Positions 25,737 through 36,122 are shown, counted from the stretch's first letter. The stretch: 64,000 nt of DNA from Corynebacterium kefirresidentii (GCA_002154655.1 NGUZ01000004.1:54146-118145); one strand, 5' to 3'. A program made the numbers and translations. The notes: generated from the letters alone by a model not told the origin.

Positions 25737-27707
25737 CTAGGAGCTCTTCACCGTGCGCTTGGTCCAGCGGTAGATGAACGTCAGCGCAAGAATAAAGAGG
25801 ATCACGCCAACCACGGTGGCGGAGGTACCGCCTGCAAAGATCTCCAGCGGGCTATCACCGCCAGCAGCGGCGATAATGCCGGCATTGACCACGCCAAAGA
25901 GGGACTCACCTACGATCAAGCCGGTAGCCAGGAGGGTTCCCATGCGCTTGGCAAACTCGGGGCGGGATTGCTTCGCGGCCCACTTATCGTAGAAAGTGCC
26001 CAGGATCGCGCCGATGGGGATGACGATGGTCAGCGCGGCCGGCAGGTACATACCCATGCCAGCTGCCAGCGGGGACAATGAGTACTTATCGGTGAACTTG
26101 CGCAGGAGTTCGTCGATAATAATGAGGACGGAGCCGATGGCCATGCCGATAAAGATGAGGTCCCAATCCAGCGAGCTATCGAAGATGCCGGAGGCAACCG
26201 AAGACATCAAGGCGGCCTGTGGGGCGGCCAAGGCGTCTTCGCCCGCACCCTCCATGCCTTGGAACCCGAAACCGTTGAGCATGACCTGCAAAATCGGCGG
26301 GATGACTAGGGAGCCGAAGACCACGCCGATAATGAGCGCTACCTGCTGCTTCCACGGGGTAGCGCCAACGAGTGCGCCGGTCTTCAGGTCCTGCAGGTTG
26401 TCATTGGAAATGGTGGCGATACCGAAGACAATGGCCGCGGTAAAGAGCGTGTAGGCCACCAAGGACAAAGGATCAGCGCTAGTACCGCGGGTAACGGCGG
26501 CGATGAGCAGGGAGGCAGCAAGCACGGCGATGATGCCGATGGAGGAAATCGGCGAGTTAGACGCACCAATCAGGCCCGCCATGTAGCCGCACACGGAGGC
26601 GATAATGAGGCCTACCAACAACGTAAAGAGCACGGAGACGGTAATGAGCACGGCCATATGGTCGTGGATATCGGTACCCCGTACGAAGTCCCACAGCAGC
26701 AGCGCGATGGGCACCATCAACGCCACGATGGTGGTGGCAACATAAGGGAAGGGAATATCTCGCTCGGTCACATCCACGGCGGAACCGGACTTACGGGCGC
26801 GCGAGGAGGCTAGCGACTGGCGGATACCCAGCGCAATGGGCCCGGCAATCTTCAGCAGGGTCCAGATAGCGGCAATGGCCATGGTGCCCACGCCGATGAA
26901 GCGGATGTCATCGGAGAAGGTGGTATCGACGACGTCGGCAAGCGCGGTGGCGCCCGAAATATCGCCGGTGGTGAAAATGGGCAGCAAGATGAAATAGGAA
27001 ATCACTACGCCAACCAGCATGGCGATGCCCACCGGCAGGCCCACCAAGTGGCCCACGCCGATAAGGGCGGTAGAAAGGCTTGTGCCCAGGGTGGTCGCGC
27101 CGGCGCCGAGTTTGAAATAGGCGGTGACCTCAGAGGCGGCCGCCTTCATTGCGGTCAGCAGCGCCATGACGGCCGAGGTAATACCGCCGGCGACGATGAT
27201 GCGCAGGCCCTTGGCATTTTCTTCCTGGCTGGCGCCGGAAGCATTTTCATCGCCTACCTTGAGGACCTCGGCCGCGGCCACGCCCTCCGGGTAGGGCAGA
27301 TCGGAGCCCGTTACCAAAGCGCGGCGCAACGGAATGGAATACATCACGCCCAGCACGCCGCCGATGATGCACACGCCGGCCGTCTGCAGGAAGCCGAAGC
27401 CCTGCCAGTACCCCACCATCACTAGGCCCGGGAGGACGAAGATGATGGCGGACAAGGTGCCCGCAGCAGAGGCGATGGTCTGGACAATATTATTTTCTTT
27501 AATGTTATGACCTTTGAAATGGCGCAAGACTGCCATGGAAATCACGGCAGCGGGGATGGAGGTAGCAAAGGTCAAGCCCACCTTCAGGCCTAGGTACACG
27601 TTGGCAGCGGTGAAGATGAGGGTAATCAGGCCGCCGATGATAATGCCGCGCAGAGTCAGCTCGGGCAGGGTGGCCTTGGAACCTGCGGCGGATGATGCGT
27701 TCGCCAT
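25737..27707 (-). CDS. Oligopeptide transporter, OPT family
   Basis: Polytopic importer of 656 residues with about 14-16 hydrophobic segments. Family features include the N-terminal LTLRGIIIGGLITLIFTAANVYLGLKVG, the IVQTIASAAGTLSAIIFVLPGLVMVGYW segment and SDLPYPEGVAAAEVLKVG. OPT proteins take up small peptides or metal-chelate compounds by proton coupling; bacterial members of this subfamily are mostly assigned to di/oligopeptides. The gene is monocistronic, with a terminator behind it. A short cytosolic stretch between residues about 295 and 315 carries basic residues (SSRARKSGS). Confidence 0.93.
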   Translation of the reverse strand: MANASSAAGSKATLPELTLRGIIIGGLITLIFTAANVYLGLKVGLTFATSIPAAVISMAVLRHFKGHNIKENNIVQTIASAAGTLSAIIFVLPGLVMVGYWQGFGFLQTAGVCIIGGVLGVMYSIPLRRALVTGSDLPYPEGVAAAEVLKVGDENASGASQEENAKGLRIIVAGGITSAVMALLTAMKAAASEVTAYFKLGAGATTLGTSLSTALIGVGHLVGLPVGIAMLVGVVISYFILLPIFTTGDISGATALADVVDTTFSDDIRFIGVGTMAIAAIWTLLKIAGPIALGIRQSLASSRARKSGSAVDVTERDIPFPYVATTIVALMVPIALLLWDFVRGTDIHDHMAVLITVSVLFTLLVGLIIASVCGYMAGLIGASNSPISSIGIIAVLAASLLIAAVTRGTSADPLSLVAYTLFTAAIVFGIATISNDNLQDLKTGALVGATPWKQQVALIIGVVFGSLVIPPILQVMLNGFGFQGMEGAGEDALAAPQAALMSSVASGIFDSSLDWDLIFIGMAIGSVLIIIDELLRKFTDKYSLSPLAAGMGMYLPAALTIVIPIGAILGTFYDKWAAKQSRPEFAKRMGTLLATGLIVGESLFGVVNAGIIAAAGGDSPLEIFAGGTSATVVGVILFILALTFIYRWTKRTVKSS

Positions 27708-27935
27708 GCCAGGTCCTTTCTATTCTCGGCTATGAAAGTTTCTCGTTTCACCCCGCGTAACAAACCGCAGCCTGCCACGTCCGTTCCTGTCTGTTTGTCC
27801 CCGATTCCTCGCCGGAATGAGGTCCGAACGGACAAAATCCGCACAGGGTGGAATGAATAAATTTTAGTTCACCACCCCAGCGTTTTCCTATTCCGGTTGC
27901 TCTATAGCTTGGGCAGGGCGGGTACGGTAGTACAC

Positions 27936-29303
27936 ATGACTGCACTTAATGAAAGCATCCGCAACGACCGCGAGACCATTTTCCGCCAGCTCAGCGAGCT
28001 CGTAGCCTTCAACTCCGTCCACAATGAGGAGGGCTTGGAGGACCAGACCAAGGGCGCGAGCCAGTGGGTTAAGTCCGCACTCGAAGAAGCCGGAGTGAGC
28101 GTGGAAACCATCACCACGGCCGATGGCTCCACCGCCATTTTGGGCGAGCGCAAGGGCGACGAGGGGGCCAAAACCGTCCTGCTTTACTCCCACTATGACG
28201 TAGTACCGGCGGGCAACCGCGAAGCGTGGGATTCTGATCCTTTTACCCTGACTGAGCGCCAGGCCGCCGATGGCTCTACTCGCTGGTACGGCCGCGGCGC
28301 CGCCGATTGCAAGGGCAATGTGGCCATGCACCTTGCGGCCCTGCGCGCGGTGGACAATAACGGCGGCACCAAGGTCAACCTGAAGTACCTCATCGAGGGT
28401 TCTGAGGAACGCGGTGGCGAGGGCCTGTCCCAGCTCATCAAGGACTGCCCGGAGCTTTTTGCGGCCGATGCCATCCTCATCGCCGATGCCGGCAACTCCG
28501 CCGTAGGCCAGCCCACCTTGACCACTTCCCTACGCGGCGGCGCGCAGATTGGTGTGCAGGTCAATACGCTGGCCGCCGGCGTTCACTCCGGCCAATTTGG
28601 TGGCGCGGCCCCGGACGCCGCCAAAGCCCTGATGCGCGCCATCGACTCCCTTTCCGATGAGTACGGCCGCACCGTTATCGATGGCGTAGATACCACCGCC
28701 GAGTGGTCCGGCCAGGAGTACCCAGCCGAGGCCTTCCGTGCCGATGCACAGCTGCTGGAGGGCACCAAGATCATGGGCGAAGATGACCCGGCCGGCGCCA
28801 CGCCAGTGGCCTCTATGGTCTGGTCCCGCCCAGCCATTACCGTCACTGGCTTTACCTCCACCCCAGTATCCGAGGCTGTAAACGCCGTGCCCGCTACCGC
28901 TTCCGCCCAGCTCAACCTGCGCGTTCCGGCTGGCGCCGATGCCGCCGCGATTGCCGACGCCGTCTGTGCGCACCTCCGCAGCCACACCCCTTGGGGCGCC
29001 CACGTCAAGGCCGAGGTGCTCGAGTCCAATGCCGGCTTTGCCACCGATCCGGAAAAGCCAGCCGCTGCCCTCCTAGGCGAATGCCTTTCCGAGGCCTATA
29101 ACGCAGAAACCGCCGCACAGGGCATGGGCGGTTCCATTCCGCTGACCACCGAGCTGCAAGAGGCGCACCCGAACGCGGAGATCGCCCTCTACGGTGTGGA
29201 GGAGCCCAAGTGCACCATTCACTCCGCCAATGAGTCGGTGGATCCCACCGAGATCGAAAATATTGCCGCAGCCGAGGCACTCTTCCTGCAGCGCTACTCC
29301 TAA
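27936..29303 (+). CDS. M20-family dipeptidase
   Basis: Zinc dipeptidase of 455 residues. Metal-site motifs are YSHYDVVPAG, GRGAADCKGNVAMH and EGSEERGGEG, with the final His in CTIHSANESV; an inserted dimerisation domain starts near GVHSGQFGG. I start at ATG 27936 (MTALNESIRND), since the codons before it read through promoter-like sequence. There is no clear ribosome site, so a leaderless mRNA is possible. It is divergent from the OPT transporter, a sensible pairing: one imports peptides and the other cleaves dipeptides. Confidence 0.92.
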   Translation: MTALNESIRNDRETIFRQLSELVAFNSVHNEEGLEDQTKGASQWVKSALEEAGVSVETITTADGSTAILGERKGDEGAKTVLLYSHYDVVPAGNREAWDSDPFTLTERQAADGSTRWYGRGAADCKGNVAMHLAALRAVDNNGGTKVNLKYLIEGSEERGGEGLSQLIKDCPELFAADAILIADAGNSAVGQPTLTTSLRGGAQIGVQVNTLAAGVHSGQFGGAAPDAAKALMRAIDSLSDEYGRTVIDGVDTTAEWSGQEYPAEAFRADAQLLEGTKIMGEDDPAGATPVASMVWSRPAITVTGFTSTPVSEAVNAVPATASAQLNLRVPAGADAAAIADAVCAHLRSHTPWGAHVKAEVLESNAGFATDPEKPAAALLGECLSEAYNAETAAQGMGGSIPLTTELQEAHPNAEIALYGVEEPKCTIHSANESVDPTEIENIAAAEALFLQRYS

Positions 29304-29633
29304 GGTTTGCGGCCCTAGTCCAGCCTGGGTCCTGGCTATTGCCGCGGCACTGCGGCGTACCCCGCTCCCCACGGAGCGGGGTTTCTTTATGCCGCAAAAT
29401 AGCAGCATATAATACAGAGCCAAAAATAGTTCTTTCAAAGCCATAGAAAAGCCGGTAAAGTGGCAAAAAGTTGGCCCCGCGCTCGGCCATGTTGCTTGCA
29501 CTATGCCACCGCAGCGTACTCAGCGGCGTGCGGCTCGTGAATGTTCTCGTCTCTCAGTAGTTGTGATGCTCGTGGTATTCGCGGCAGCGGGGCAAGAACA
29601 CGCGATACAACCAAAAGGAGCGCAGTAACCAAC
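29304..29633. other. Intergenic region: M20 terminator and mrp leader
   Basis: Contains the strong terminator at 29360-29388, then an AT-leaning stretch (29390-29470) likely to hold the mrp promoter, and the AAGGAG ribosome site at 29615-29620. No gene seen; the in-frame extension of mrpA back to 29541 lacks a ribosome site and reads Arg/Ser-rich. Confidence 0.5.
29360..29388 (+). terminator. Rho-independent terminator of the M20 peptidase gene
   Basis: CCCCGCTCC and GGAGCGGGG form a perfect nine-base stem with a four-base loop, directly followed by TTTCTTT. Confidence 0.92.
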
Positions 29634-32615
29634 GTGCTAATACTCCTGGGTACTCTCATCGCCGCCACCGTGGTGGCACCGCTGCTCATCATGCGAATGG
29701 GTCGCCCGGCATTTGGAATTTTGGCCTTAGTCCCCGGCGCAGGCTTTGTGTGGACGCTCATGCACTTTCTGCGCGGCACCTTCGCAGACGGTGGCGCGGT
29801 TGAGCACACCGTGGAATGGATGCCCTCCGCGAACCTAAGTTTTGACCTCCGCTTAGACGGACTAGGCGCGCTGTTTAGCCTCATCATCTTGGGCATGGGC
29901 GCGCTGGTATTGATCTACTGCTGGGGCTATTTCGACGGCACGCGACGCCGTTTGGCCATGTTCGCGGCGCAAATGGTGGGCTTCGCCACCGCCATGTTTG
30001 GTCTAGTGGCCGCGGATAATTTCCTGCTGATGTACGTGTTCTGGGAAATTACCTCCCTGCTGTCTTATCTCTTGGTTAGCTACTATGCGGAACGAGCCTC
30101 CTCCCGCCGCGCGGCCCAGCAGGCGCTGATGGTCACCGCGCTGGGCGGGCTAACCATGCTCATGGGCATTATCTTGCTCGGGCGGCAAACTGGGGCGTGG
30201 ACCTTTAGTGATATCTCCGCCTATGAGAACTTTGCGCAAACACCCTATGTCACGGTGGCGATCGTGCTCATCTTGGCGGGCGCGCTGACAAAGTCCGCAA
30301 TCGTACCGGCGCACTTTTGGCTCCCCGGCGCGATGGCGGCGCCGACTCCGGTCTCCGCTTATCTCCACTCCGCCGCGATGGTTAAGGCCGGCATCTACCT
30401 CGTCGGGCGCTTGGCACCCTCGATGTATGAGGTGGCCACCTGGCACGTGGTGGTTATCTCCCTCGGCGTATTTACCATGCTGCTCGGCGGCTGGATGGCG
30501 CTCAAACAGCGCGACCTGAAGCTGATTTTGGCTTATGGCACCGTCTCCCAGTTGGGTTTTATCACCTCCATCATGGCCGTAGGCTCGCGGGAAGCCATGC
30601 AGGCCGGCCTCGCGCTGACCTTTGCGCACTCGCTATTTAAGGCGGCGCTTTTTATGGTCGTCGGAGCTATCGATCACTGCTCGGGCACGAGGGATATCAC
30701 CAAGCTATCCAGCTTGGGGCGCAAGGAGCCCTTCCTTTTCGGTATTGCGATCATTTCCGGGTTCTCCATGGCCGGCGTCCCACCACTGTTTGGCTTCGTG
30801 GCTAAAGAGGCCGTGCTGGAAGCCACCATGCACGAAGAGCTCTTGGTCGGCATGCCGCGCAATATGATGCTTGTGGCCTATGTCCTCGGTTCTATCCTCA
30901 CGATGGCCTATACGCTGCGCTTTTTGTGGGGTGCCTTTGCCACCAAGAAGGAGGTCAATGGAACGGAGCTGGCAGAGGCCGTCGCCAAGATGCATCCGGT
31001 CAACCTAGGGCTATGGCTCTCCCCTGTCTTACTTACCGTCCTGACAGTGGTACTTGGCGTATTCCCCAGGCCGCTTTCGGCAGCCTTTGACCAACACCTC
31101 AATTCCACCTTCGGCCCGGAGGAGCATAGCGAGCTAGCCCTGTGGCATGGCTTGACGGTGGCGCTGGGCCTCTCCGCACTCATTATTGTGGGCGGTATTA
31201 TCATGCACTGGCAACGTCAGGTCCTGGTCAAGTGGCAATTCTCCTACCCCGCGCTAGGCAATGCGGATGACGCCTATGATTCAGTCATCGCTCTTTTGCG
31301 CCAGCTCTCGCTGCGCACGACGGCAACCACGCAGCGCGGCTCCCTGCAGCTGAATTTGACGGTTATCTTTGCCACGTTGATGCTGCTGCCACTGGCTATG
31401 ATCATCAAAGGCGATCTCACCGATATCCGCATGATAGTAGCAGAGAATCCATGGCAGATCGTCGCCGCCTTCATCATCATGGTGGCCGCCGTGGCCGCGA
31501 CGGTCACGGATAATCGTTTATCAGCCGTCATCATCGTCGGGGTAACTGGCTATACTCTCGCCTTCATCTTCGCTCTGCACGGTGCGCCGGACTTGGCACT
31601 GACGCAGCTGCTGACTGAGACCATCGTGATGGTTCTTTTCATGCTGGTTCTGCGCCGCATGCCGGCCTCTACTGAATGGAAGCAGGGCCCCAAGATGGGC
31701 CGCCTGCGCGCCTGGCTTTCCGTGGGAACGGGTCTTACCGTCACCGTGGTAGCGATGTTTGCTATTAACGCGCGTCAGTCCAAGCCCATCTCCGAGTTCA
31801 TGCCGGATCTGGCCAAAGAGATTGGACACGGTGCCAATACTGTCAATGTCTTGCTGGTGGACCTGCGCGCCTGGGATACCTTTGGCGAAATCACGGTGAT
31901 TATCATTGCCGCACTGGGCGTGGTCTCGCTGATTTATCGCACCCAATCCTTCGGCCGTGAAAGCCGCCGCCCCACCCTGCGGGTTACCGGCCGGCGGTGG
32001 CTGGCCGCCGGGGTGGAATCTGAGCAAGCACTCAACCGCTCGCTGATGATCGATGTCTCCACCCGCGTGCTCTTCCCATCCATGGTCGCACTGTCCTTCT
32101 ACTTCTTCTTCTCCGGCCACAATGCCCCTGGCGGCGGCTTTGCCGGCGGCCTCGTGGCAGCGCTAGCACTCATCCTGCGCTACCTGGCTGGTGGGCGCGC
32201 GGAGCTGGAAGAAACCCTGCCCATTGACGCCGGCCGCACCATGGGCACCGGTCTCTTGCTGTCCGCACTGGCCACGGTGACCCCGATGTTCTTTGGACAT
32301 CCGCCGCTTACCAGCGGATACACCTCGCCGGAGATTCCGCTCATCGGCAAGGTTTCGCTACCTTCAGCGTTGGTCTTTGACGCAGGTGTCTACCTCATCG
32401 TCGTGGGGCTCACGCTCTACATCCTAAATTCCTTGGGCGCCAAGCTGGATGAGGAAGAGGATATGCGTAAGCAACGTGCCCGCGATCGCGCCCGCTCGCT
32501 GGCCCGGCAGCAGCGCCAACGCACCGCCAAGCAAAAAGCGCAACGGGCCCAACGCAAGGAAAAGAAACAAGCCGCTACAGCAAACACAGCCGCCACCACA
32601 GGAAAGGAGAAATAA
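29634..32615 (+). CDS. mrpA: Na+/H+ antiporter subunit A with fused subunit B domain
   Basis: Largest subunit of the Mrp multi-subunit cation/proton antiporter, related to NuoL of complex I. I start at GTG 29634, 13 bases after AAGGAG, giving 993 residues. The proton-channel core reads LTKSAIVPAHFWLPGAMAAP and SAYLHSAAMVKAGIYL, with the conserved Lys and His residues. The C-terminal part contains the MrpB domain (VLFPSMVALSFYFFFSGHNAPGGGFAGGLV), and no separate mrpB follows, so A and B are fused as in other corynebacteria. The tail is a basic coiled stretch of about 50 residues. First gene of mrpA-C-D-E-F-G. Confidence 0.94.
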   Translation: MLILLGTLIAATVVAPLLIMRMGRPAFGILALVPGAGFVWTLMHFLRGTFADGGAVEHTVEWMPSANLSFDLRLDGLGALFSLIILGMGALVLIYCWGYFDGTRRRLAMFAAQMVGFATAMFGLVAADNFLLMYVFWEITSLLSYLLVSYYAERASSRRAAQQALMVTALGGLTMLMGIILLGRQTGAWTFSDISAYENFAQTPYVTVAIVLILAGALTKSAIVPAHFWLPGAMAAPTPVSAYLHSAAMVKAGIYLVGRLAPSMYEVATWHVVVISLGVFTMLLGGWMALKQRDLKLILAYGTVSQLGFITSIMAVGSREAMQAGLALTFAHSLFKAALFMVVGAIDHCSGTRDITKLSSLGRKEPFLFGIAIISGFSMAGVPPLFGFVAKEAVLEATMHEELLVGMPRNMMLVAYVLGSILTMAYTLRFLWGAFATKKEVNGTELAEAVAKMHPVNLGLWLSPVLLTVLTVVLGVFPRPLSAAFDQHLNSTFGPEEHSELALWHGLTVALGLSALIIVGGIIMHWQRQVLVKWQFSYPALGNADDAYDSVIALLRQLSLRTTATTQRGSLQLNLTVIFATLMLLPLAMIIKGDLTDIRMIVAENPWQIVAAFIIMVAAVAATVTDNRLSAVIIVGVTGYTLAFIFALHGAPDLALTQLLTETIVMVLFMLVLRRMPASTEWKQGPKMGRLRAWLSVGTGLTVTVVAMFAINARQSKPISEFMPDLAKEIGHGANTVNVLLVDLRAWDTFGEITVIIIAALGVVSLIYRTQSFGRESRRPTLRVTGRRWLAAGVESEQALNRSLMIDVSTRVLFPSMVALSFYFFFSGHNAPGGGFAGGLVAALALILRYLAGGRAELEETLPIDAGRTMGTGLLLSALATVTPMFFGHPPLTSGYTSPEIPLIGKVSLPSALVFDAGVYLIVVGLTLYILNSLGAKLDEEEDMRKQRARDRARSLARQQRQRTAKQKAQRAQRKEKKQAATANTAATTGKEK

Positions 32616-33116
32616 ATGGAAGCCAACCTCTTCCTCCTCTTGGCCGCCGGTGTGCTCGTAGCCGCGGGCGTCTACTTGCTCCTGGACCGCGCCATGACCA
32701 AAATGCTGCTTGGACTGCTGCTTTTGGGCAATGGCGCAAACCTCTTCCTGCTGCAGTCCGGCGGTTCGGCCGGTTCCCCGCCTATCGATGGCCGCAACTC
32801 GGAACCTTTCGGCGCCGAGATTGCGGACCCGCTGGCACAAGCAATGATTCTGACTGCCATCGTCATTTCCATGGCGCTGACGGCCTTCATCCTTACCCTG
32901 GCCTACCGCCAGTATCGCTACCGCACGGATGATGTCATTGAAGATGATGCGGAAGATACCGCTATTGCCGCCAAGGCTGCGCGCCCCGGCAATGCGGCCG
33001 CCAGCCCGGACCACGATGCGTCCAATGATCCGGCTACCGGCCGCGCCACCAAGCAAGGCGATAACTTCGGCCCTGCTTCCTTCGAGGAACCAGTAAAGGG
33101 GGCCCGCGATGAGTGA
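32616..33116 (+). CDS. mrpC: Na+/H+ antiporter subunit C
   Basis: NuoK-like small membrane subunit. Three hydrophobic segments fill the first 105 residues, with the family motif LLGLLLLGNGANLFLL and DPLAQAMILTAIVISMALTAF. A hydrophilic tail of about 60 residues follows (166 total, longer than the usual 110-120). It starts on the base after the mrpA stop and overlaps mrpD by 8 bases, so translation is tightly coupled. Confidence 0.94.
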   Translation: MEANLFLLLAAGVLVAAGVYLLLDRAMTKMLLGLLLLGNGANLFLLQSGGSAGSPPIDGRNSEPFGAEIADPLAQAMILTAIVISMALTAFILTLAYRQYRYRTDDVIEDDAEDTAIAAKAARPGNAAASPDHDASNDPATGRATKQGDNFGPASFEEPVKGARDE

Positions 33117-34935
33117 GACCGTACAGCCGCTTGTCGATGCCCTCTTTCCCTACATCGGCTACCTCATTCCGCTGCCCATTATCATCCCGGCAGTGGCCGC
33201 GGCCCTCGCCTTGATCTTTTGCCGCATTCCCAATGCGCAGCGCCAGATCGTATTTTTCTCACTGCTTATTACCGCCGTGGTCAATGCCGTACTCATCCTC
33301 ATCGCGGATTTTGAAGGAATCCAAACCCTGCAGGTAGGAGGCTGGGACGCCCCGGTGGGCATCACGCTCGTGGCGGATCGCCTCTCTGCGGTCATGCTCT
33401 TTACGTCCTCCGTGGTGCTTTTTTCTGTCATTTGGTACGCCATTTCCCAGGGCGTGCGCGATGGCACCAAGGACGAGCCGGTGGCCGTCTTCTTGCCCAC
33501 CTACATGCTGCTGACCATGGGCGTTAATATCTCCTTTTTGGCCGGCGATCTCTTCAACCTTTACGTGGGCTTCGAGGTCTTCCTCGTGGCGTCCTATGTG
33601 CTGTTGACCTTGGGTGCCTCGGCTGGTCGAGTTCGCGCCGGCGTGGGCTACGTGATGGTGTCTATGGCCTCATCCATGATCTTCTTGCTCGCGTTGGGGT
33701 ATGTGTATTCCTCCGTGGGCACGATGAACATGGCACAGATTGGCCAGCGCATGCAGGACATTCCGGAAGGAACTCGCACCGCTATCTTTGCCACGTTGCT
33801 CGTCGCCTTTGGAATTAAGGCCGCCGTGGTCCCGCTGGATGCCTGGCTGCCGGACTCCTATCCCACGGCACCTTCGCTGGTCACGGCCGTCTTTGCCGGC
33901 CTGCTGACCAAGGTGGGTGTCTACGCCATCATCCGCGCCCGCACTTCCATTTTCACTGCCGGTGGGCTCGATACCGTGCTCATGTGGGTAGCCCTCGCCA
34001 CGATGCTGGTGGGTATTTTGGGTGCCATCGCGCAATCCGATATTAAGCGCCTTTTGTCTTTTACCCTGGTCAGCCACATTGGTTATATGATCTTCGGCGT
34101 CTCTTTGGGTACCGCGCAGGGGCTTTCTGGCGCCATCTTCTACGCCGTACACCACATTCTGGTCCAGACTGCGCTCTTCCTAGTGGTCGGACTGGTTGAG
34201 CGCCAGGCCGGAACATCTTCGCTGCGCCGTTTGGGCTCGCTGATGTATTCCGCCCCGCTCATCGGAATCTTGTATTTCATCCCCGCCATTAATCTGGGCG
34301 GCATCCCGCCGTTCTCCGGTTTCCTCGGCAAGGTCATTTTGCTGCAAGCCGGTGCGAATGAAGGATCCTGGATGGCCTGGGTACTTATCGTTGGAGCCGT
34401 GGCTACCTCCCTGCTTACCCTCTACGTGATGATGCTGGTGTGGGCCAAGGGCTTTCAACGCGACCGTGCCGATGCCCCCGAAGGCAACGTGGCGCTCGCC
34501 CGCCCGGCCCCGCTGTCCGATATCACCGATGAGGTGGAATTTTCCTCTCGCCAGGATGTGGGCAGGGTGCCCTTCGGCATGATCGCCTCTACGACCCTGC
34601 TGGTGGCCGCGTCTACGTCCATTACTTTCCTGGCCGGACCGATTTCCGGTGTAACCTCGCGCGCGGCCGAATCCGCGCAGGATACGTCCATCTACCAGTA
34701 CGCGGTACTGGGCGACCGCGCGGATGACCCCACCCGCCACCTCAACCAGAAGGAGCGCTACACCGGCGGCGCTGATTCCTATGAAAATAGGCGCAGCCCC
34801 TCTCCTGAGGCGGAGCCTCCGGCCTCAGCGGGCTTGGATGCCCGCACCGACCCGGAAGCCGGTGGACGCGATGCGCATTCCACCGACGTAAAGTCCCCGG
34901 ATGCCGCCAAGAGGAAGGATATTAGCGATGACTAA
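33109..34935 (+). CDS. mrpD: Na+/H+ antiporter subunit D
   Basis: NuoN/NuoM-like proton-channel subunit of 608 residues with about 14 hydrophobic helices. Diagnostic stretches are LFNLYVGFEVFLVASYVLLTLG with the conserved Glu, FGIKAAVVPLDAWLPDSYPTAPS with the key Lys, and VSHIGYMIFGVSLG. The last 90 residues form a charged cytosolic tail unusual in length for the family. Overlaps mrpC and mrpE by 8 bases each. Confidence 0.94.
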   Translation: MSETVQPLVDALFPYIGYLIPLPIIIPAVAAALALIFCRIPNAQRQIVFFSLLITAVVNAVLILIADFEGIQTLQVGGWDAPVGITLVADRLSAVMLFTSSVVLFSVIWYAISQGVRDGTKDEPVAVFLPTYMLLTMGVNISFLAGDLFNLYVGFEVFLVASYVLLTLGASAGRVRAGVGYVMVSMASSMIFLLALGYVYSSVGTMNMAQIGQRMQDIPEGTRTAIFATLLVAFGIKAAVVPLDAWLPDSYPTAPSLVTAVFAGLLTKVGVYAIIRARTSIFTAGGLDTVLMWVALATMLVGILGAIAQSDIKRLLSFTLVSHIGYMIFGVSLGTAQGLSGAIFYAVHHILVQTALFLVVGLVERQAGTSSLRRLGSLMYSAPLIGILYFIPAINLGGIPPFSGFLGKVILLQAGANEGSWMAWVLIVGAVATSLLTLYVMMLVWAKGFQRDRADAPEGNVALARPAPLSDITDEVEFSSRQDVGRVPFGMIASTTLLVAASTSITFLAGPISGVTSRAAESAQDTSIYQYAVLGDRADDPTRHLNQKERYTGGADSYENRRSPSPEAEPPASAGLDARTDPEAGGRDAHSTDVKSPDAAKRKDISDD

Positions 34936-35455
34936 TACGCGCTTTTCCGGTATACGCCACCGCTTCCGCCCGTGGTTTATCGTCTGGCTAGTTGTCATGT
35001 GGTGCATGCTGATGGGCGAGGTTACCGTGGGAAACTTGGTGGCGGGACTTATCATCGGCGTCGTTATTGTCTTTGCCCTACCGCTGCCGGCCATGCCGAT
35101 TACCGGCATCGACGTCTCCTGGGGCAAGCTCATTGCTTTTATGCTCCGCTGGTTCTGGGAGTTGTTTTACGCCTCGCTCAAGGTGGGATGGCTGGCCGTG
35201 CGCCCGCAGCCGGTGCCCAAGACCGCCATCTTAGAGCTGCCCATGCGCTTGGATAATGAGTTTGCCATCTCTTTGGCGGTGACGCTGTACAACCTGCAAC
35301 CGGGTGGCACGGTAACCGATATTGATATTGCTAACCGCATGCTCACCGTCCACATCTTAGATGCCCACGATGAGGAGCAAATCCAGCGCGAGATCAATGC
35401 CGTGGCCCGTATGGAGGCCTCATTCATCGAAATCTTTGAAAGGAGCCACCCCTAA
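34928..35455 (+). CDS. mrpE: Na+/H+ antiporter subunit E
   Basis: 175-residue subunit with two or three N-terminal helices (FIVWLVVMWCMLMGEVTVGNLVAGLIIG) and a cytosolic domain with the family features PMRLDNEFAISLAVTLYNLQPGGTVTDID. I start at ATG 34928, which overlaps the mrpD end as the other junctions do. The stop overlaps the mrpF ATG by one base. Confidence 0.92.
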   Translation: MTNTRFSGIRHRFRPWFIVWLVVMWCMLMGEVTVGNLVAGLIIGVVIVFALPLPAMPITGIDVSWGKLIAFMLRWFWELFYASLKVGWLAVRPQPVPKTAILELPMRLDNEFAISLAVTLYNLQPGGTVTDIDIANRMLTVHILDAHDEEQIQREINAVARMEASFIEIFERSHP

Positions 35456-35730
35456 TGGATCCTCAGATCTACAATGCGATTTTGCTGGTGGCCGCCGCGC
35501 TGCTGGTCGTCTCCTTCCTCATTACCGTCTGGCGCATTATCACTGGGCCTAATTCGCTGGACCGTTTGGTAGGTATGGATGGCTTTACCGCGATGTTCCA
35601 GTGCGCGCTTGCCACCTACATGTGCTGGTCGCTCAACACCACGGTGGTTTCGGCCATGCTGGTCATTGCACTCTTGGGCTTTATCTCTACCGTGTCGGTT
35701 ACAAGGTTTAGGAAGAGGGATAACCAATGA
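35455..35730 (+). CDS. mrpF: Na+/H+ antiporter subunit F
   Basis: 91-residue membrane subunit with three helices. The family motif is ITGPNSLDRLVGMDGFTAMFQCAL, with the conserved Asp residues in the first cytosolic loop. Start overlaps the mrpE stop by one base; its end overlaps mrpG by four. Confidence 0.93.
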   Translation: MDPQIYNAILLVAAALLVVSFLITVWRIITGPNSLDRLVGMDGFTAMFQCALATYMCWSLNTTVVSAMLVIALLGFISTVSVTRFRKRDNQ

Positions 35731-36107
35731 GCTGGTCCTTTATCGCTGATGTACTCTCGCTCATCCTCATTATTAGCGGCAGCCTCCTCACCTTGGCCGC
35801 GGCCATCGGCATCGCTCGATTCAAGGACACAATGTCGCGCGTACACGCGGTGAGCAAGCCGCAGACCACCGGTCTTATCCTCACCATCCTGGGCGCGATC
35901 ATCCGCCTCACGGGCGCGGAATCCTTCAGCGTGGCCGAGCGGGGGGATTTAGGAATGCTCATTTTGCTGGTACTGTTTGCCATGTTCACTAGCCCGGTAA
36001 CCGCGCAGCGCACCTCACGTATTGCACGCCGTGAGGGCCTATACGGCACCGAGGAAACCATGTCCCGCAACGACCGCCCCGCCGCGAAGTCGCTGCGCCG
36101 CAAGTAG
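35727..36107 (+). CDS. mrpG: Na+/H+ antiporter subunit G
   Basis: 126-residue subunit with three helices; the motif GIARFKDTMSRVHAVSKPQTTGLILTILGA is diagnostic. It closes the Mrp complex genes. The ATG overlaps the mrpF stop (ATGA). The glycosyltransferase gene follows 15 bases later and is likely co-transcribed. Confidence 0.93.
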   Translation: MSWSFIADVLSLILIISGSLLTLAAAIGIARFKDTMSRVHAVSKPQTTGLILTILGAIIRLTGAESFSVAERGDLGMLILLVLFAMFTSPVTAQRTSRIARREGLYGTEETMSRNDRPAAKSLRRK

Positions 36108-36122
36108 GAGACGCTTTTCACC